Shown piece after piece: positions 9,344-23,644 of a stretch of 64,000 nucleotides of DNA. Numbering within the stretch: the first letter of the stretch is position 1; each line of letters begins with the position of its first letter. The stretch is from positions 19,514,001-19,578,000 of the forward strand of contig NC_056550.1 in NCBI RefSeq assembly GCF_910596095.1, in the 5' to 3' direction. The notes below the pieces were generated by a model. It was not told where the DNA came from. It worked only from the letters and a program-made list of their open reading frames with translations, and did no database searches. Made by a program: the position numbers and the translations under genes. The stretch comes from Thunnus maccoyii. Taxonomy: Eukaryota; Chordata; Actinopteri; Scombriformes; Scombridae.

Positions 9344-11591
9344 GAGAGAAGCAGGTGGTGAAAGGCAGAGGCTCAGACTGAGAGAGGAATAAGGCACTGA
9401 CCTAATGGTGAAGTGGTGTATTCACCAGCGTTGTCATAATCTCCATTGTGTGGGATGCACTGAATAGCTGGCGGTTGCGGGCTAATGTTTGACAAACATT
9501 GAGGTACTATAACTGGTTTTAATGGAGCACATGTCAGAATGGACAGGTGAGATGGATTTACAGTACATCAGCTGCCTGCATGTAAATTTGTATTGTATTT
9601 GCTTTTTCAGGACATATTTGTATATGACGATGGATCTTTTGGTGTTTTGTTTTTACAATCTGATCAATATGAAATCATGTAAACATTCACTTCTCTGTTA
9701 AGGCTTAAAAATATTGGTGCACAACATAATTAAGAAACCAAAGCCTTTCCTTGTATAGTTTTTTAATGACAAGCATTAAGGGGTAAGTGGCATAATGGGG
9801 ATGCTGATAGGCCTAATGTGAAATCCTAAATCTCTGTATTTACAAAATGCCTGCTACATTTGTATAAAAGGTCACATAAATACACAATGTGTAAAACATA
9901 TGGCATATAAATTATGCATTACAATGTTTCTTGGTGTTGAGTTATACTAGTATAGTAAAGATAAAGTATTTCTCATTCCAGCACACAATCCCTTTTAAAG
10001 GGTGACATTTGGATTGTCAAATGAGGCACTTATGCGCTGACAGGAAGAAAAAAAACAAACAAACAATCATATAATTACATGTAAGACCTTTTCTCATCAG
10101 TTCCTTCAACATTCAGATGAGGATGTCAGCAACACTCCAGATAATCTGCAGAAGCAGACAGTAAATCCCTAAAAATTCAACAAAACAACAGTCAGTACAT
10201 TGACCTTTATGCTCAAATACACCAGTCTCACCCCATACACCAGGCACGATGCTGCGGAAGTATGTCATTATCCGTTTAATGGTTTCTTGATGGTGAGTCG
10301 TGTCTTTTTTTTATACTGGATTTCATCTAATACCATTTGCTTAAAAAAGGGAAACAAATCAGACCAGAAAGTGTGCTTGCTTAAGCTTGTCAGATTCACA
10401 TGTGACCAGCAGATGTCACTACAAATTCACTGATGTGCATTAACGTTGTTTCAGTATGAAATGAGGTGATAACAAATTATCAGTGAGTCATAATGATGGA
10501 TGTTTTTTTTGTATGTATGTTTTTACATTGTTGATCATGGTCTGGTAAGGCCTTCCAGGATTACACTTCTTGAATAAACTACCTAAACAAAATTCAAGCT
10601 GACCTTACTTCAGTATTTTTAATGTTTTAATATTAAATCTTTAAACCTTTAAGAGTCAATATGCCAGACTTTAAAGCACTGAATTATGTTCTGACTAGTT
10701 GGCCATCAGTGTAACTGAGGATTTTCCCTTTAAAGCTTGTAGGACTATTGGTTTTAAAAAACAAAGATGCACAGTTGAGTCATTCTCAGCTCATCACTCA
10801 TGAACTTAAAACATCTGCAAACTGCAAAACACCCTGTCAGAACTGGTTTAGAGATGAAACAATGTTGACAGAGGATTTTTTTAATAAATACAAGGTTGGT
10901 CAGACTGGTTTCTTCTGTGCTGTGGGACCATTTGGTGTGGCCCTTTGACACTAAAGGTAACTCATATCAGGCATTCTTGTGTTTTTTTCATATTTGCACC
11001 AATTCAGTTAAACATCTGACTTAAGCTTATCAAATCATACACACACACACATGTAGCGGTTGTGTGTGAGTGCTAGTTTTGATTGTTTGCCTCTGAACAA
11101 ATTAATGATAACCATTCCAAGACAGGGTGGAGTGAACTATATAACAGACCCCAGTCACATGCATTGTTTGTCTATGAGTTCTTTAACCAGGAACAGGACA
11201 TTTTCTTCTTCTGTCTGCTATTACCACGATCAATACAACACTGTACATTCATTTAGATCAGAAAAAAGAGGGATCAATAACATGAGAACGGATTGATATC
11301 AGAATAGCGGCATAACTTGTGACTGAAATCTTTTCAAGCTATTTCCGCTGTCAGCTCAATCTGTCAGTACCAGTCCTACTTTATGTCAGTCTCTCCATAC
11401 AATCAGAGGGCTTAAAGACCTCAAAGGAAGCAACGCAGCAACTTCTAAACGCACGCTGCATGATTAGATTATTACCAAGCTGAGTTATCTGACCATAAAG
11501 CAGAACAGAGCTGCCCAGACCTCCAAAAGCACATATTTTTCCACACGGGAAACAAAAGCAACCCTAGGTGTGAGGATCACCTTGACGGCAG
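9344..11591. other. Convergent 3' UTR/intergenic region between the LITAF-domain gene and mrtfb
   Basis: The two genes run towards each other, so this 2.2 kb should hold both 3' UTRs. A plus-strand AATAAA occurs at 10573-10578 and could serve the LITAF gene. A minus-strand ATTAAA inside the TTTTTTTAATAAATAC stretch near 10880 could serve mrtfb. Short CA runs occur near 11040. No other gene or known repeat was recognised. Confidence 0.4.
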
Positions 11592-14500
11592 TCAGTCCCA
11601 GTTCAAGTGCAGTTCATGGGAGTCCAGGAAGTCAGAGGAGAAGACGCCCACCGGCGTTGACATGTCCAAAGGGTTGACCCCCTCTGCTGGCACAGACAAG
11701 GTAAGGTCCAGCCAATCCATGTTATCCATGTTGGTGTTGTGCAGATTCAAAGCAGAGGGTTGTGTGTTTTCATTGAAGTCCACCTCCATGGAGACCAAAG
11801 GTGAGTGTAGCTCCTCCATCAGTTTCAGCGTTTGCGTCTCTGCGTCAGCGCCCAGCGTGCCATCCAGGAGTGTTTCCAGCTGGGTGTCAGGGGTCAGGGC
11901 TGCCAAGCTGCTCGAAGGGTCAAGCTGCGCAGCAGGAAGCTGGGCCACCTGGACCAGGGGTGGAGGGCGTGATAAAACCGTGTTAATGGGAAGGGTGGTT
12001 ACACTGGCTGTCACAGGGAGAGGCTTGTCCAGGCTGGGACGATCCTGTTTGATGAAGGGGGAGATCTCTAAAAAACAAGTAAAGAAAATAAAGTGTGAGA
12101 ATCCAAAGATTATTAGTACTTTGTGTATAATTTACCAGTGACCCCCCCAAAGAGAAAAGTATTTCTTACCACCGCTCTCGATCAACACATCAAACAGATC
12201 ATCCATCTGCTGGCTGGCTGCAGAGGGACCCTGCAGAAAAAAACAGTAAGCATTTAAGTGACAGTGAAAGCTTAAAGGATATACTATAATAAACCTTTAT
12301 ATTTATATTTTATTTTTCACCTGAGCAGCTGTTAGCATACGGGTCTGTTTAACTGCATCCTCGTAGCGGGGCGGGTCCCTACACTTTGACACATGGCTTG
12401 TGAATTTTGGCTGCTGCAAGATCAAAGCTGGTTGGCTGGGATGAGGTGACTAGTAGACAGGAAGGAAGGTAGACTTTTAGCACATTTAAAAACAAACTAT
12501 TACAAAGTGCTTTACAGAAAGAGAGGAAAGAAAGAGACACAGATCAATCCTCTACCTTGTTTGTACGCCCTTTCGGGACGGTTTGGCTAGAGGAGGCTGC
12601 CGCCAGTTGTCCACTTGCTGGGAATGTGTTGAGTAAGCTTTGTGCTGTAGTATCCATCCTCCACGTCTGCAGAGAAATTTAGACAAGTCAGCATGGAGGC
12701 ATGCATTACTGAACACATTAATGCGATCCATGTGGAAAATGCTCTCCTACATGCACGGAAAACTAGTGCATTGAAACACACGCTGTCTTTGTGAGAGCAA
12801 AAAAACACTTCTTAGTAACTGTTGCAATAAACATGCTCTCTTGGGGAACAAAAAGTTTATGATGGTGCAACAGCAGATCAGCGGTGCAGCTGGGGAACTG
12901 TGGGCAACTTAAAACAAGATTTCTCCGGACAGAAGCATCACAATCTTTCACCCCGCTAGTAAAAGGACTGGTTGCAGTCCCATGCAGAACAGCTCACACT
13001 GAGCTGCACAGCGGTTTCTGTTGCTAATTCTGGCTGGATGTTGGGCTTGGAGCACAGGGACGACAGAGGGCAGTCAGGGCACTGCTGTCAGCCTTCACTC
13101 ACTCAGCATCTGCTCTAGCAACCAAAGTTTCCACAAACCTTCTTTTGATGTCAATAGGGAAGGATTTCACCACCCAGCTGAGGCCTGTTATTACCGTGGC
13201 AACAAGGAGGATGCATTACCCATGGTAGCCCATCAAAAATGTTTGATAGAAAAACACATTATATGTATTTTATTAGGCAGTGCCATCAAAAACACTGCAC
13301 CAGATGTATGATGTGCAACCTAACCTGAATTTACTACATAGAAAACAGAATTTATGATTTCAGGTGCACACATGTTTCCCATTTACATACAATTCAAGTT
13401 TGAACATTTGAGAGGAATCCAGAATAACAACACACACACAAAAAAGAATCACAGCTGATAGTGATGACTAAAAAAGAGGCAGACCGAGGCAGCCTGTGCA
13501 AGCAGTCTGCTTTCTTACCTTTGTCAGTGGCTGAGTCTGAGTGCTGCATTGCTGCTGTAATGGTGCTAAGGCCTCTATTTTCTGTGGCACCTGTCCAGAG
13601 GTTTGGATGAGGCCTGGGGCTGTGCTGCTAACAGTAGTGTGTAATTTGATGCCGTTGGCAGGCAGCTGGATAGTGACTGCTGAGGCAGGAAGGGATGCAG
13701 GCAGGAGGATCTGAGCTCCAGCCTGGACAGGCTGCAGGGTTTCAGGCTGCTTGATGGTCTGGTGGCTGATGATGAACTGATTTGGAGGAGCTAAGCAACT
13801 CTGATCCGCACCCTCCTCCTGTTTCACCACCACTGGCAGCCCAGGAGAGCTACAAGACGCTGAGCAGTTTGAGGGGGTCCTGTTTTCCTCTTTGATCTGG
13901 ACAGGAGTGAGAGGGCTTAGACGAGGTGGAGAATCTCCTTGCTGACTCCTCTTTTCCACCTCCAGCTGCAGCTTCAGCTCCTCCACCAGCTTCTGTTCCT
14001 GCTCCAGTTTCCTCATCAGCTCCTCGATCTGACGCTCCTTCTCATGGAGACGTTTGTCCTTTTCATAGGACGTGGTCGTCTCTATGGAGCACTCCTCCGG
14101 TGGAGCTCTTTGTGGGGAGCTCACACAGGGAGCAGCATGAGTTGGAGACAAAGCGTCTGAAAGCTTTGCGGGACTGTCTGCCATACTACTGTCCTCTATG
14201 CCCAGACTGGACACTTTGGAGGCTATTGGGGACACAGGTGGGGTTAACTTTATGTTTCCAGATTGTGAAGCTGCTGTGACAGCTGTTGTCTCCATGGCAG
14301 CAGCAATCTGAATGTTAGAGCTCTCCTGATACAGCTTTAGCCTCTCTATCAGGTCCGTCTTTGTCCCAGAAACAGGCAGAGATCGGAGTTTTAGTTCCAT
14401 TTTCAACTCAGCAACCTGTAGGAATAACAAATTATGATGAAATGATCAGTTTTGCTTGGTCTCCTTTACAGTATAAATAAGGCACATACAGTCAGACTGT

Positions 14501-17500
14501 GTGCAAACAGCAACGTGTCACCTTCATCTCATCCAGATTGGCTGGTAAATGATCCGGCTTGCGGTTTGTCTGAGTGTGGCGGGGCTGCACAGGGGCAGAC
14601 GCAGCGTTTCCACTCAGAGCAGCACTGGAGCAGCTGGTTTGTACCTCAGTTGTTGGTCTGTTGTAATAAGACAGGAAGAGAAAGGGAGTACAGATGAGAG
14701 AGGGAATCCAAACTAATATTCATTTTTCACAATAAACAGCTTCTGTGTAGGAAGCTGTGGGCAGGAAATGTAAAGTATGCGAGACATACAGCAGCTGTGG
14801 TTAAACAGTTATCACAACAAGCATCTCTTTCTGTAAAATCAGGTGTGAAATTTGGATTGTATTTGTTGAAAATCTATATTTAAATAACAACTGAACTCTA
14901 CAAGGGAAGCAACATCTATACTTCAGGGTGGTTTTAGTAACGTATACAAATGAGCTGCCTATTAACATGAAGCTAAACTTTGTGGGTGGGCCAAATCCTG
15001 TCTGTGGCTGTGTAACAGGAGTGTTTGTGTTGCTGAAAGGAACCATACTTGAGTGTGGCAGGCAGAGCGGCCTGATAGTTGAACTGCTGATGTTGCTGGC
15101 TTAGGATCTGGAGCTGCAGAAACTGCTGCTGCTGCTGCAGGAGGCGGGCATAAGCAGAGTCCATTGGTACGTCATTAAGCTCTTGCTTCTGGTCCGGAGG
15201 AATGTACTGATGATACTTCAACTTTTTCACTCGTGGCTTTGGCTCTTTGCTCTTTTTACTGCGGCTTTTATCGCTGGGTGTCTTGGGCAGGCTTTGCTGC
15301 AGAGCACAACACAGAGACGGGGCATGTAAAACCTGAGACAACCATCTGGAGGATATTTGATCCCTGTGACTGATCTCACTCCAGTTTATCAGAACACAGT
15401 TAACATTGCCAGTACCAACACTGCAAAAAACTTGGAACTGATGCTGGTTTTTTATAGCTTGAAGCCTTTAGGTGGAACATTGTTCTGACACCCGATGAGA
15501 ACTGCAGGATGAGGAAACGGGTAGTGGAAATGTGAACCTTATTGTTTTACCACCTGCAATTACAGGATACAAAAATGGCTTGGCATAAGAGCAGCAGGTT
15601 CTAGCTATGAAACTAGAAACTCAAGCTGGGTTAAGCAAGCACACATCCTCCAATTTGTCAAATTCATTCCCCCTATCATATTCTAAGTGAGGGAGAGTTC
15701 ATTTTATGCTCAGAGGATAACTGGATTATGATAAATGCACAAGTTATTGCTTCACTCCCGTCCTTTGATTTTTAGCTTACATTGTACACAGCCTGAATGA
15801 GGAAGGCCAGCCTGTCATTTGACCCTAATTGAAGACAAACTGTGGCTGGCACAGATTTAAACCCCTGGATTTGTGAAATGACTTTAAACCCTGTTGTTCT
15901 TTGAACTGCGTTTGACTTGGCTTAATGCTGACTTTCAGTTCACCCCTAAACTAATGTGACTTTCAGTATGACAAAACACAGACTCTGTGTTTTCTGACAT
16001 TGTATCTCTCATCACATTTCCAAAGGAAACAAAAAAAGAAAAAAAAAGAAAAACCCACACAGTCAATAAATCAGACAGACAGAGCCTAGTATCAGAGGTC
16101 AGATTCATGTCAGCTGGTAATAAATGTTAAAGGATTGTGAGCAAGTTGGGATGAAATAATTATTAGTTTAAATGAACTCATACTTTAAAAATAAAAACAT
16201 TCCTCCCTGAGTTTAAGGAGACTTGAAACATTTTGAAACTAACCTTTACAAGAACCGGCCCTGTTGTGACACTGGTGACAACCGTGGCTATTGGCTGAGG
16301 TGTAGTTGCTTGTTGGTTGCTCTGTTGCTCACTGATGGAAACGAGGTTCACTAAATCTGATGTGGACTGTGAGATAGGAGGTGGGGAGTGCTAAGAAAAG
16401 CAGAGACAAAGAGAAACCACACGGTCAGTTCGGCAAGAAGAGTGAAGTCGCTTTGCCTGTTGGTCGTCATCAAATGCGGGATAAGTAAAAGCACCTGAAC
16501 TAGAATAATATAACCAGAAACAGGGCATATTACTGAGAAAATGAAAGAATGAGAACAAAATGTTTTTAAAACTCACAATAAATACATTTTGCAAGGATAG
16601 TACACTGTGTGTGTGTACGCTAAATAAAGTTCAAATAAGCCTCAATGTTTTATTTTTCTCATAAGAGAAAAATTCTACCAGTGAAATCAGATAACTCCAC
16701 TTGGCTACGGTTCAGTGACCAACCATCATTCAATCATGAGCACTCTCTCCACTTTATTTAAAGAGCAGTGTATTGGTAAGGATTGCTTAACATGAACAGG
16801 AAGGTTTGTGTGAAGTTTGACATTTGCTAATTAACATAAATCATGTTGGTTTTTGTAGTTGTCCTCACCTGAATTGAAGAGTTTAGGTTAGAGGGAATAG
16901 AGGAGGCCTCAGTCCCTCCAGACTCCCTTACAGAGGCTGAACTAGAGCTGGGAGATTCTTGGCTGGGAGTCTGTTCTGGTGATAACGCACCACTGCTGTC
17001 CTCATCAAAGTTGTACACATCTGGCGTCTTGGGGTAGTTTGGCTTATCACCTAGTGAGACAGCATCAACAATTTAGCAAATACAGGTTATTATTCATATT
17101 TATTTTATTCATAATATAAGATGAATACCATTTTTTGATAAATCAAAAATGACAAAAGAATAATATGTCAAACTAAATTACAGATTGGCACCATTTACTC
17201 AGATTTTGACTGGTCAAACAGAGGTGTAACTATTATAAATGGCTGCCAAAATATCAAGTCAAAATGTCATAAGTGTGAAAGGTCTGTTTTCAAGTAGTCA
17301 GTTAAATAAAATTTCTAGCTGTTATTGTCATTTTTTATCTCATTCACGTGGCACCAAATTGTATTAAAACAAGCCATGAAAAGAATGTATGATGGTTACT
17401 GCCTTAGGCCTCATGACAGTGAAGATATGATAGTATAAATGAGTAGCTACCATTCACGACCTCTTTGACACTAGAGTCTACAGGCAGGATGTTCTTCTCC

Positions 17501-20500
17501 ACTAGCTCCATCGGTCCAGGCCGCTGGGCGATCTTCTCGTTGAGATCATCAGCCAGTCTGGCCCTCTTCAGCTTCATCTGTGTGGCCTGGAGTAATGGTT
17601 CTGCCTGCGTCTCTGATAAACACACAGCGGATCATCAGCTGTGATCCAGCCAGCATCAGTCAACCACTTAACTTCTTTGTCAGGGTGACTCACAGCAGGC
17701 GCAGCCAGATCTCAGACAAGTCAACCTCAAAGACATTTATCTAGCTGGAACTTTGTAAAACAAATTAAAACAGGCAATAAGTGCAGCTAGATGAATAAGC
17801 ACTGTATTCATCTTTGTTATCTAGATTCCATAACCAAGTAGGAACACACAGGAGGATAATTACCTTGCAGGATGTGCATACGGACCAACTCGGAGCGCTC
17901 AGGTCTGCTGCAGAGTTTGTGCTTTAAGAAGTTCCCAGTCTGTTAACAAATTAAAAGGTTTTGTCTATATATTATAGCGACATAATTTAGATGTAGATCA
18001 AAACAATCATGATCAGGTGATTAGATGTCTTACCCTGGCTCTCTCCAGGTTGCGAATCTGCTCATGAAAGGCAGCAGGCGTTTTCAGAGCTGTGAGAAGG
18101 TGAAACAACAACATCCATAACCTTTCTCAGTCAAAATACTGTATTTCCACACCAACTCAAGCAAACTGTTCCTTCAGTTTTAAAATAAACGATTACTGAT
18201 TTAAGTGTGTTTCACCGTTTGCTGTCCTTTATCATCCAAAGGTCATTTCACTTTGGCTGTTTTTGCTGTTATGACAGAGTATCTTTACATAGCAAACAAC
18301 TCATTGATAAGAGTGTATAATTAAAGTTATACTCAATCATTATGTTATTACATTTATACAGTTTAAAATTATGGACATCCAGAGGCAAATTTTACCACAA
18401 CATAATAGCTTAACTTTGTGAACTAAGAACAACATAATTTGGTCTAAAGTACATGAGAGTGGATCTATAAAAAACATAAGATAAGGCGTGTCTTCTTTGC
18501 ATCATTTATTGTATGCCAAAGTACATGCAAATATATAAACTGCTTATAAGTCAACAGCTTCATTTCAGCATTTCTAGTGTTGTAAATGGTTCTCCTTGAT
18601 AAGATAATACCTCTCTCCACACTAAGTTGAGTACAATACAACCCACTCTTTCGCAATTATTTTCAAGTGTTTTAGTGTTTGTTATTCCGCATGAGTGTGA
18701 CATTAATAAGCAGGAGCAGGAACAGGAAGTGTCAGCTTTACTGATTCAAGCAAAGAGATTGCTCCATGCAGAGAATTAGTCTTTGATCTCCCAGAATAAA
18801 CTCGTCCCGCTTCAGGCAAAGTCTGGCTCACTGACGAGTCACCTCTGCTATGACGAGCACTGTTTGGTTTAAGGACACACTGGGGGTGGGGGGACGGCGG
18901 CTCTGAGGAGTGTGTCAGAGGAGCGAAGCAAAACATTCCTGCTCGACACCTAAACCTCACTGCATACCTATCATAAGCCCATAAGTGCGGGAGCAGCAGA
19001 GTGCTTTAGTAGAGAATGGCCTAGGAGGATTGTGTGCAGGCCACGCTTGGCCAGGCCACAGAGAGAGCGACTGACCTCCACTGAAGGCCCAGTCGCTGAC
19101 TCATGTGGCTATGTGGAGCCAGAGAGGAGCTGAAAGCCTGACTGCAGGAGGCTTCTCAAGAGAGAACAGGACAAAAAGGAAGCGCTGTGTCTTCTTCTCT
19201 TTCTACCTTTCCAGCTATCAGCATGATTGTGTCACAGATTTGGCTTGTCTTTTATTAGAGGCGCTCTTAAACACAACGCTCCCCCAGGGAAGGTAGCACG
19301 GGGACTGAGTCTGCTCCACTTTTGTCACATCAAGCGAGAATGTGGATGGTACAAAGCAGGCACTAGACCCTCCAGGTAAGGGGACTGGTGTTCTGCTCGC
19401 CGGTTTAACTGTGATTCATTTTTAATCATTGGCTATGTTTACATTTGTACAATGATTCAACTATTAGCAACAGTCTGAGACACTGACCCACAATATAAGA
19501 CACTTAATAGAATAAAACAAGCAAAGATAATGTAATTAAGCTATTTACACAATGACACTTTCCCTAATTAAGCCAAAAGGTATTAAGTGACCACCTTTGA
19601 TACAAGTAAAACAGGATCACCGCTGCTATGAATATACTTAATAATTAAAAATAATAACGTTGTTATCATGTGTCCTCCCTTTGTCACATCATCTTCAAGT
19701 CACTACAAACATGCTCTCAAAAAAAGTTTGAATGATGATGCTGCGGTTGAGTGAGACGTTGAATTTAATCTCTCATACTGTTTTAATGAAAGCAACAAAA
19801 TACTGCAAGTAATAAGAAAAGCAGAAGGGAGCCATGATAAAGAAAGTCATTGTGGATCCAGCATGTATTGATTACTTCTTAATTTTCATCGGCGCCAGTC
19901 AATTAATCTCAATCTTCATATCTAATCAGTCCTGTTAGAGTGTGATGTGAATACTCACGTGGCATGATGCCTTGCTCAACAAGTTGCTCCCGAGTTCTTC
20001 TCTGCTGCAGACAGAGCTGGAGGACTGTGGGAGTACAGAGACACGGGGGGTCAGAGTTGAACTTCTACCACTCAGAGCCAACTCCACTGAGTCATCTAAC
20101 AACCATCCGTGGCTTTAAACTGTGAAAGCTGCCAGTGTTGAAATAAAACCAAATAATTACTATTTATCAATCAATAAGCAACCCCCAAGGCCCAACAGTA
20201 AAACCCTGTTCACCACCACAGACATCCTATTCACTTCCTGTATGGTTTTAACTCGGGTTGTTAAGACTACCGCACGTTTTACAACAGTTAGACTCCAACA
20301 GTGCGATGTGATTGGCCGGTAGCCTTTCCAGTGAAAGTGAATATCTCTGTGTGGGATGCAAATGTACTGTGGAGTCAAACAAAGTAACTGCAGTACAGAA
20401 TACAAACAGATAAAAGAGGAATTAATGTTTAGAGCTGCAGCCACGATAGTGAGCAAAACTGGAGTTGGTCATGACATCACTAAGAGTCAGTTGAGTCATG

Positions 20501-20926
20501 TCTATTTAATGAATTGTTTTTAAAATGTAATCTCACTTTGGATGGATAAATACTGATTGTTACCGAAGAACATCAAAGACACGACTATCCTCCAGCAGTC
20601 TTGCATGCGAGCCCCACACACACAGTACTTGGATGGTCTTCGCTGTTATTTCTCCATCAGTATAAACTGTAGTAAGATCCCTGTTTAAACATTTATAAAC
20701 ATGCGAGTGTGGACATGTTATTTCAGTAGAATAACACAGCTCAGTGGTGAAAAAGGAAAAAAAAAAGTGTTTGAAGAGGAAGGTGATGGGTGATGGTGAC
20801 GAATGAGGCGGCGGTGTGAGGTACATGAGACCCTTATCGTCACCATTGTAGTGAAGTGAAGCTGGCTTAGCTAGATCTACTCTACTATAGTGGCTCAGGG
20901 GAAACAGCTACTCCCACTCACACACA

Positions 20927-20969
<43 letters not shown>

Positions 20970-21641
20970 CACAGACCTGCTCAACTCTCCTGGGACAGGC
21001 ACTGCGTCTGAACAGGCCACTGTGAGTCACTCTAGCAAAAATAAACTGGGCAGCTGTGAGAACAAGGCCTGGGAACCATGAAATTCGGGGGTAGTTAAGG
21101 GGGTGGGATCTCCAGTCGTATGCGGAGCCGAGGGGATGATCACGGACTTCCACTGGTGGGCAAGAGAACGCAGAGTGACAAAAGCCGAGGCGAAGGGTGG
21201 GAGGCCGAGTCCACTCTCACAGCAGCTCATCAACTCCGGTGCAGAGAACACAGTGTGCCTGCCCCGCCTGCTGTGTTTCCTATTACAAACCAAGACCAGG
21301 GGGGTTGTAGTCTGCCGGAGACAGATTATACCAGGAGATTGTAAAAAAATTGCCATTGGTTTGTCTCAATATTTATATCCACTGTGACTTGGAGAGAATG
21401 CCACTGGCAAGAAAATTTATGAGTGCATATTCCTACATATCAATATCAATCAAAAGCTGCCTTCCAGCTCCACGAGACAAAAGTTTAATTTGAGCATCAA
21501 TATGGGGGTACACTTCATGCCCGGGGTCCTCCTCACTATGTGTCAGCTTGTGTTCAACCTGAACCCTGGCTAACCCTCTCCATGATGCAAACCGGCTCCA
21601 CTCTCCTGCTCACCAGCAGAGCGTAAACAGAGGTTGTGGAG

Positions 21642-21711
<70 letters not shown>

Positions 21712-23644
21712 CTCTACAGAAATCCCTGTCTACTGATGTAATCTCTAATCTCCGACCCATGTCGTTCTCAGCAAATCATGAAGGTCTCCCATTGGACCTT
21801 TTATTTGAATTGTTTTTAGAAACAGTACAAATAAAAAAAAAATCTGTTTGGTGTGGCTACAGATACTCTTTACCCAGACAAAACTGACTTTTAGTTTAGA
21901 AACAGACTGACACTGGGTTATGTTGACTTTAGTGTTATAAATACCAAAGACTCTAAACAGTGTCCCATTTTAGCAGAGTTTCAGTCGTCTATAACCGGAG
22001 ATAGACTAAACCATGAATATACAGATTATATTGGTTTATCAAAATGTCATTAGAAAGTGCAGTAGCACTTTCTACATGCACTCACATGCATTTTCTTTTA
22101 TTGCTTTCACGACTTGCACTAGTGGGGGAAAGAACGGACTCAAATTTATTAGATTAGATAGAATAAATTGATATATTTTATCTTATATCATGAGAAATTA
22201 AAAAAAAAAGATTAACCAATAAGATTTTAATAGTTAAAAGGTCTTTAAACATAATTTTATTAACATTCATGTAGATAATTGGTCAATGTAGACATGCAAA
22301 CAATTGATCATAAAGTATATCAAACCATTTTATAAAACTTAACTATATCATTACTCGTTTACACTATAGTCAGTTCAACGAGTAGGTAAAATGTGGATGC
22401 TGAATACAGAATTTCAGCTATTTCTAACTTCATCATGAATATCTGCAAAAACTACTAGTACAGGCAGTCTATAAGTCTCTGACTTTGCGTTTAGTAGTAG
22501 TATCGTTTTTTAAATTTTTTTTTTTGGTAGGATGCCAGAAGTGATAATAAAACAGTTGATTTCCCCAGAAGTGGGCGTGTTCTCCATCTGAGTCGAACTT
22601 TAACTGATCTGGGTCTGTTTCAAAAGAGTTTTTTATTTATTCAGGCCATGAATAGTAATTTATTGACAAGAAGTTGTCATCTACGCAAAATCTTGGATCA
22701 TGGCCCCGGAGGGAAAGTTATTCACTTATCTAGATACTTATCTTAAAATCTTATCTTGTATTTTTGACATGAGAATGCCGTTACGTATCTGCTTATAAAA
22801 GTAAAGAGCGCTACGCTGTACTGTATCTTAAACTGCAGCTCGGACACCTCACACACTTCTGCGTTTACAGTATATTTACCATAATGTGACTTAATGGATT
22901 TTAAAGTTAATCGACAGTAATCTAGTATAGAACCTACACACACATTGGTATTATCACTGAACAACAGTTATGCTTATTGCGTTTTTGAACTGACGTAATC
23001 AAAGGAATTCGTTGCCTATTAATGCAAATGAGGAAGGCAAACAAGGAAAACGATCAGAATCTTGAACAACAGCATATCTGAGAATTCATGTGAATAAAGC
23101 GCATCGTCTGTACTTACATTACAGGGGTGAATTCATGGTTATATTATGTGACGGAAAACCATAATATCATATCAACAGAGTGCCAAAGTAAATATAAGCA
23201 GTATACATGGATGAGTATTCTCTCCTAAATCTCTCAGTCGCTGATTCAGATCCCTTTTTACTGCAAGTTTGCGTTATTATCCATCAGAACACAATAGTTT
23301 CTCCTGTCACAATGATGCTTGGCATGAGTCAATGTGATGAGCTTTAGTGTTGCCCTGTCATTTCCTGGTGGGGCCGAGTCTACGTCACTACAACCCCCCC
23401 ACTCCCCCACCTCCCCCTCCAATGCTGCCAGCATCAGTTAAGATTCACAAGAGTCAAAGAAAAACTTGAGTTTACTTTACACCGATATATAAATGTAACC
23501 TATGAATACATGCAGGTTAGACAGGAAAAAGAAAGAGAAAGCACCTGATTTGAATTTACCCCTGCAGATGGAAGGGGTCTCCACATCAAGGCAGGCCATA
23601 GAGGACAGTGGTGGTTTGCTTGGAGGCCAGGTCTGGAGTCCCAT
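11592..23644 (-). CDS. mrtfb: Myocardin-related transcription factor B (14 coding exons)
   Basis: This is an actin-regulated coactivator of serum response factor: G-actin binding to its RPEL motifs holds it in the cytoplasm, and release lets it enter the nucleus. Exons (minus): 23644-23560, 20024-19959, 18089-18034, 17939-17864, 17612-17451, 17050-16869, 16390-16244, 15296-15049, 14657-14522, 14415-13519, 12666-12556, 12449-12321, 12230-12170 and 12067-11592. Every phase joins, giving 943 residues. RPEL1 is about 29-53 (LQQRRTREQLVEQGIMPP), RPEL2 about 75-95 (SRPERSELVRMHIL) and RPEL3 about 118-140 (AQRPGPMELVEKNIL). The basic region (KKSKEPKPRVKKLKYHQYIP) starts near 270, followed by a Q-rich stretch. 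SAP is about 378-413 (VAELKMELKLRSLPVSGTKT), the coiled coil about 505-545, and the acidic activation region ends in LHLNWD. B rather than A is favoured by ILPVDSSVKE and by shisa9 nearby. The 28-residue first exon may be one of several alternative N-termini. Confidence 0.95.
12667..13518 (-). other. mrtfb intron 10 (between coding exons 10 and 11)
   Basis: It begins GTAAGAAAG after the large SAP/coiled-coil exon and ends CTCTGCAG before the TWRMDTTAQ exon. AT-rich, with a short ACACAC run near 13430. No gene recognised inside. Confidence 0.6.
15297..16243 (-). other. mrtfb intron 7 (between coding exons 7 and 8)
   Basis: Bounded by GTTAGTTTC (donor, after exon 7) and GCTCTGCAG (acceptor). 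Its A-rich stretch near 16025-16055 is low complexity. Nothing else is recognised. Confidence 0.6.
18090..19958 (-). other. mrtfb intron 2 (between coding exons 2 and 3)
   Basis: 1.9-kb intron with a GTGAGTATT donor and a CTTCTCACAG acceptor. The part at about 18880-19380 is more GC-rich than the rest and lacks any recognised repeat. It could hold a regulatory element or an unrecognised alternative exon, but no coding match was found. Confidence 0.45.
20919..20969. repeat. (CA)n microsatellite
   Basis: About 50 bp of CA units with an ACAAAC interruption near the start, in mrtfb intron 1. Confidence 0.95.
21646..21709. repeat. (GA)n microsatellite
   Basis: About 60 bp of nearly perfect GA units in mrtfb intron 1. 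Confidence 0.95.

Larger units (their letters stand above)
20025..23559 (-). other. mrtfb intron 1 (after the first coding exon)
   Basis: 3.5-kb intron with a GTAAATTC donor and a TACTCCCACAG acceptor. It contains a long CA run and a long GA run (listed separately) and a T-rich stretch near 22506-22527. No gene recognised. Confidence 0.6.

Noticed and set aside
11662..12141. 159-residue plus-strand open frame
   Set aside because: It is antisense to the last mrtfb exons, whose minus-strand frame is clearly the real one.
13926..14279. 117-residue plus-strand open frame rich in proline and alanine
   Set aside because: Antisense shadow of the mrtfb SAP/coiled-coil exon.
21636..21887. Open frame with alternating Arg-Glu, and the serine-leucine frame on the other strand
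   Set aside because: Both are translations of the (GA)n microsatellite in an mrtfb intron.
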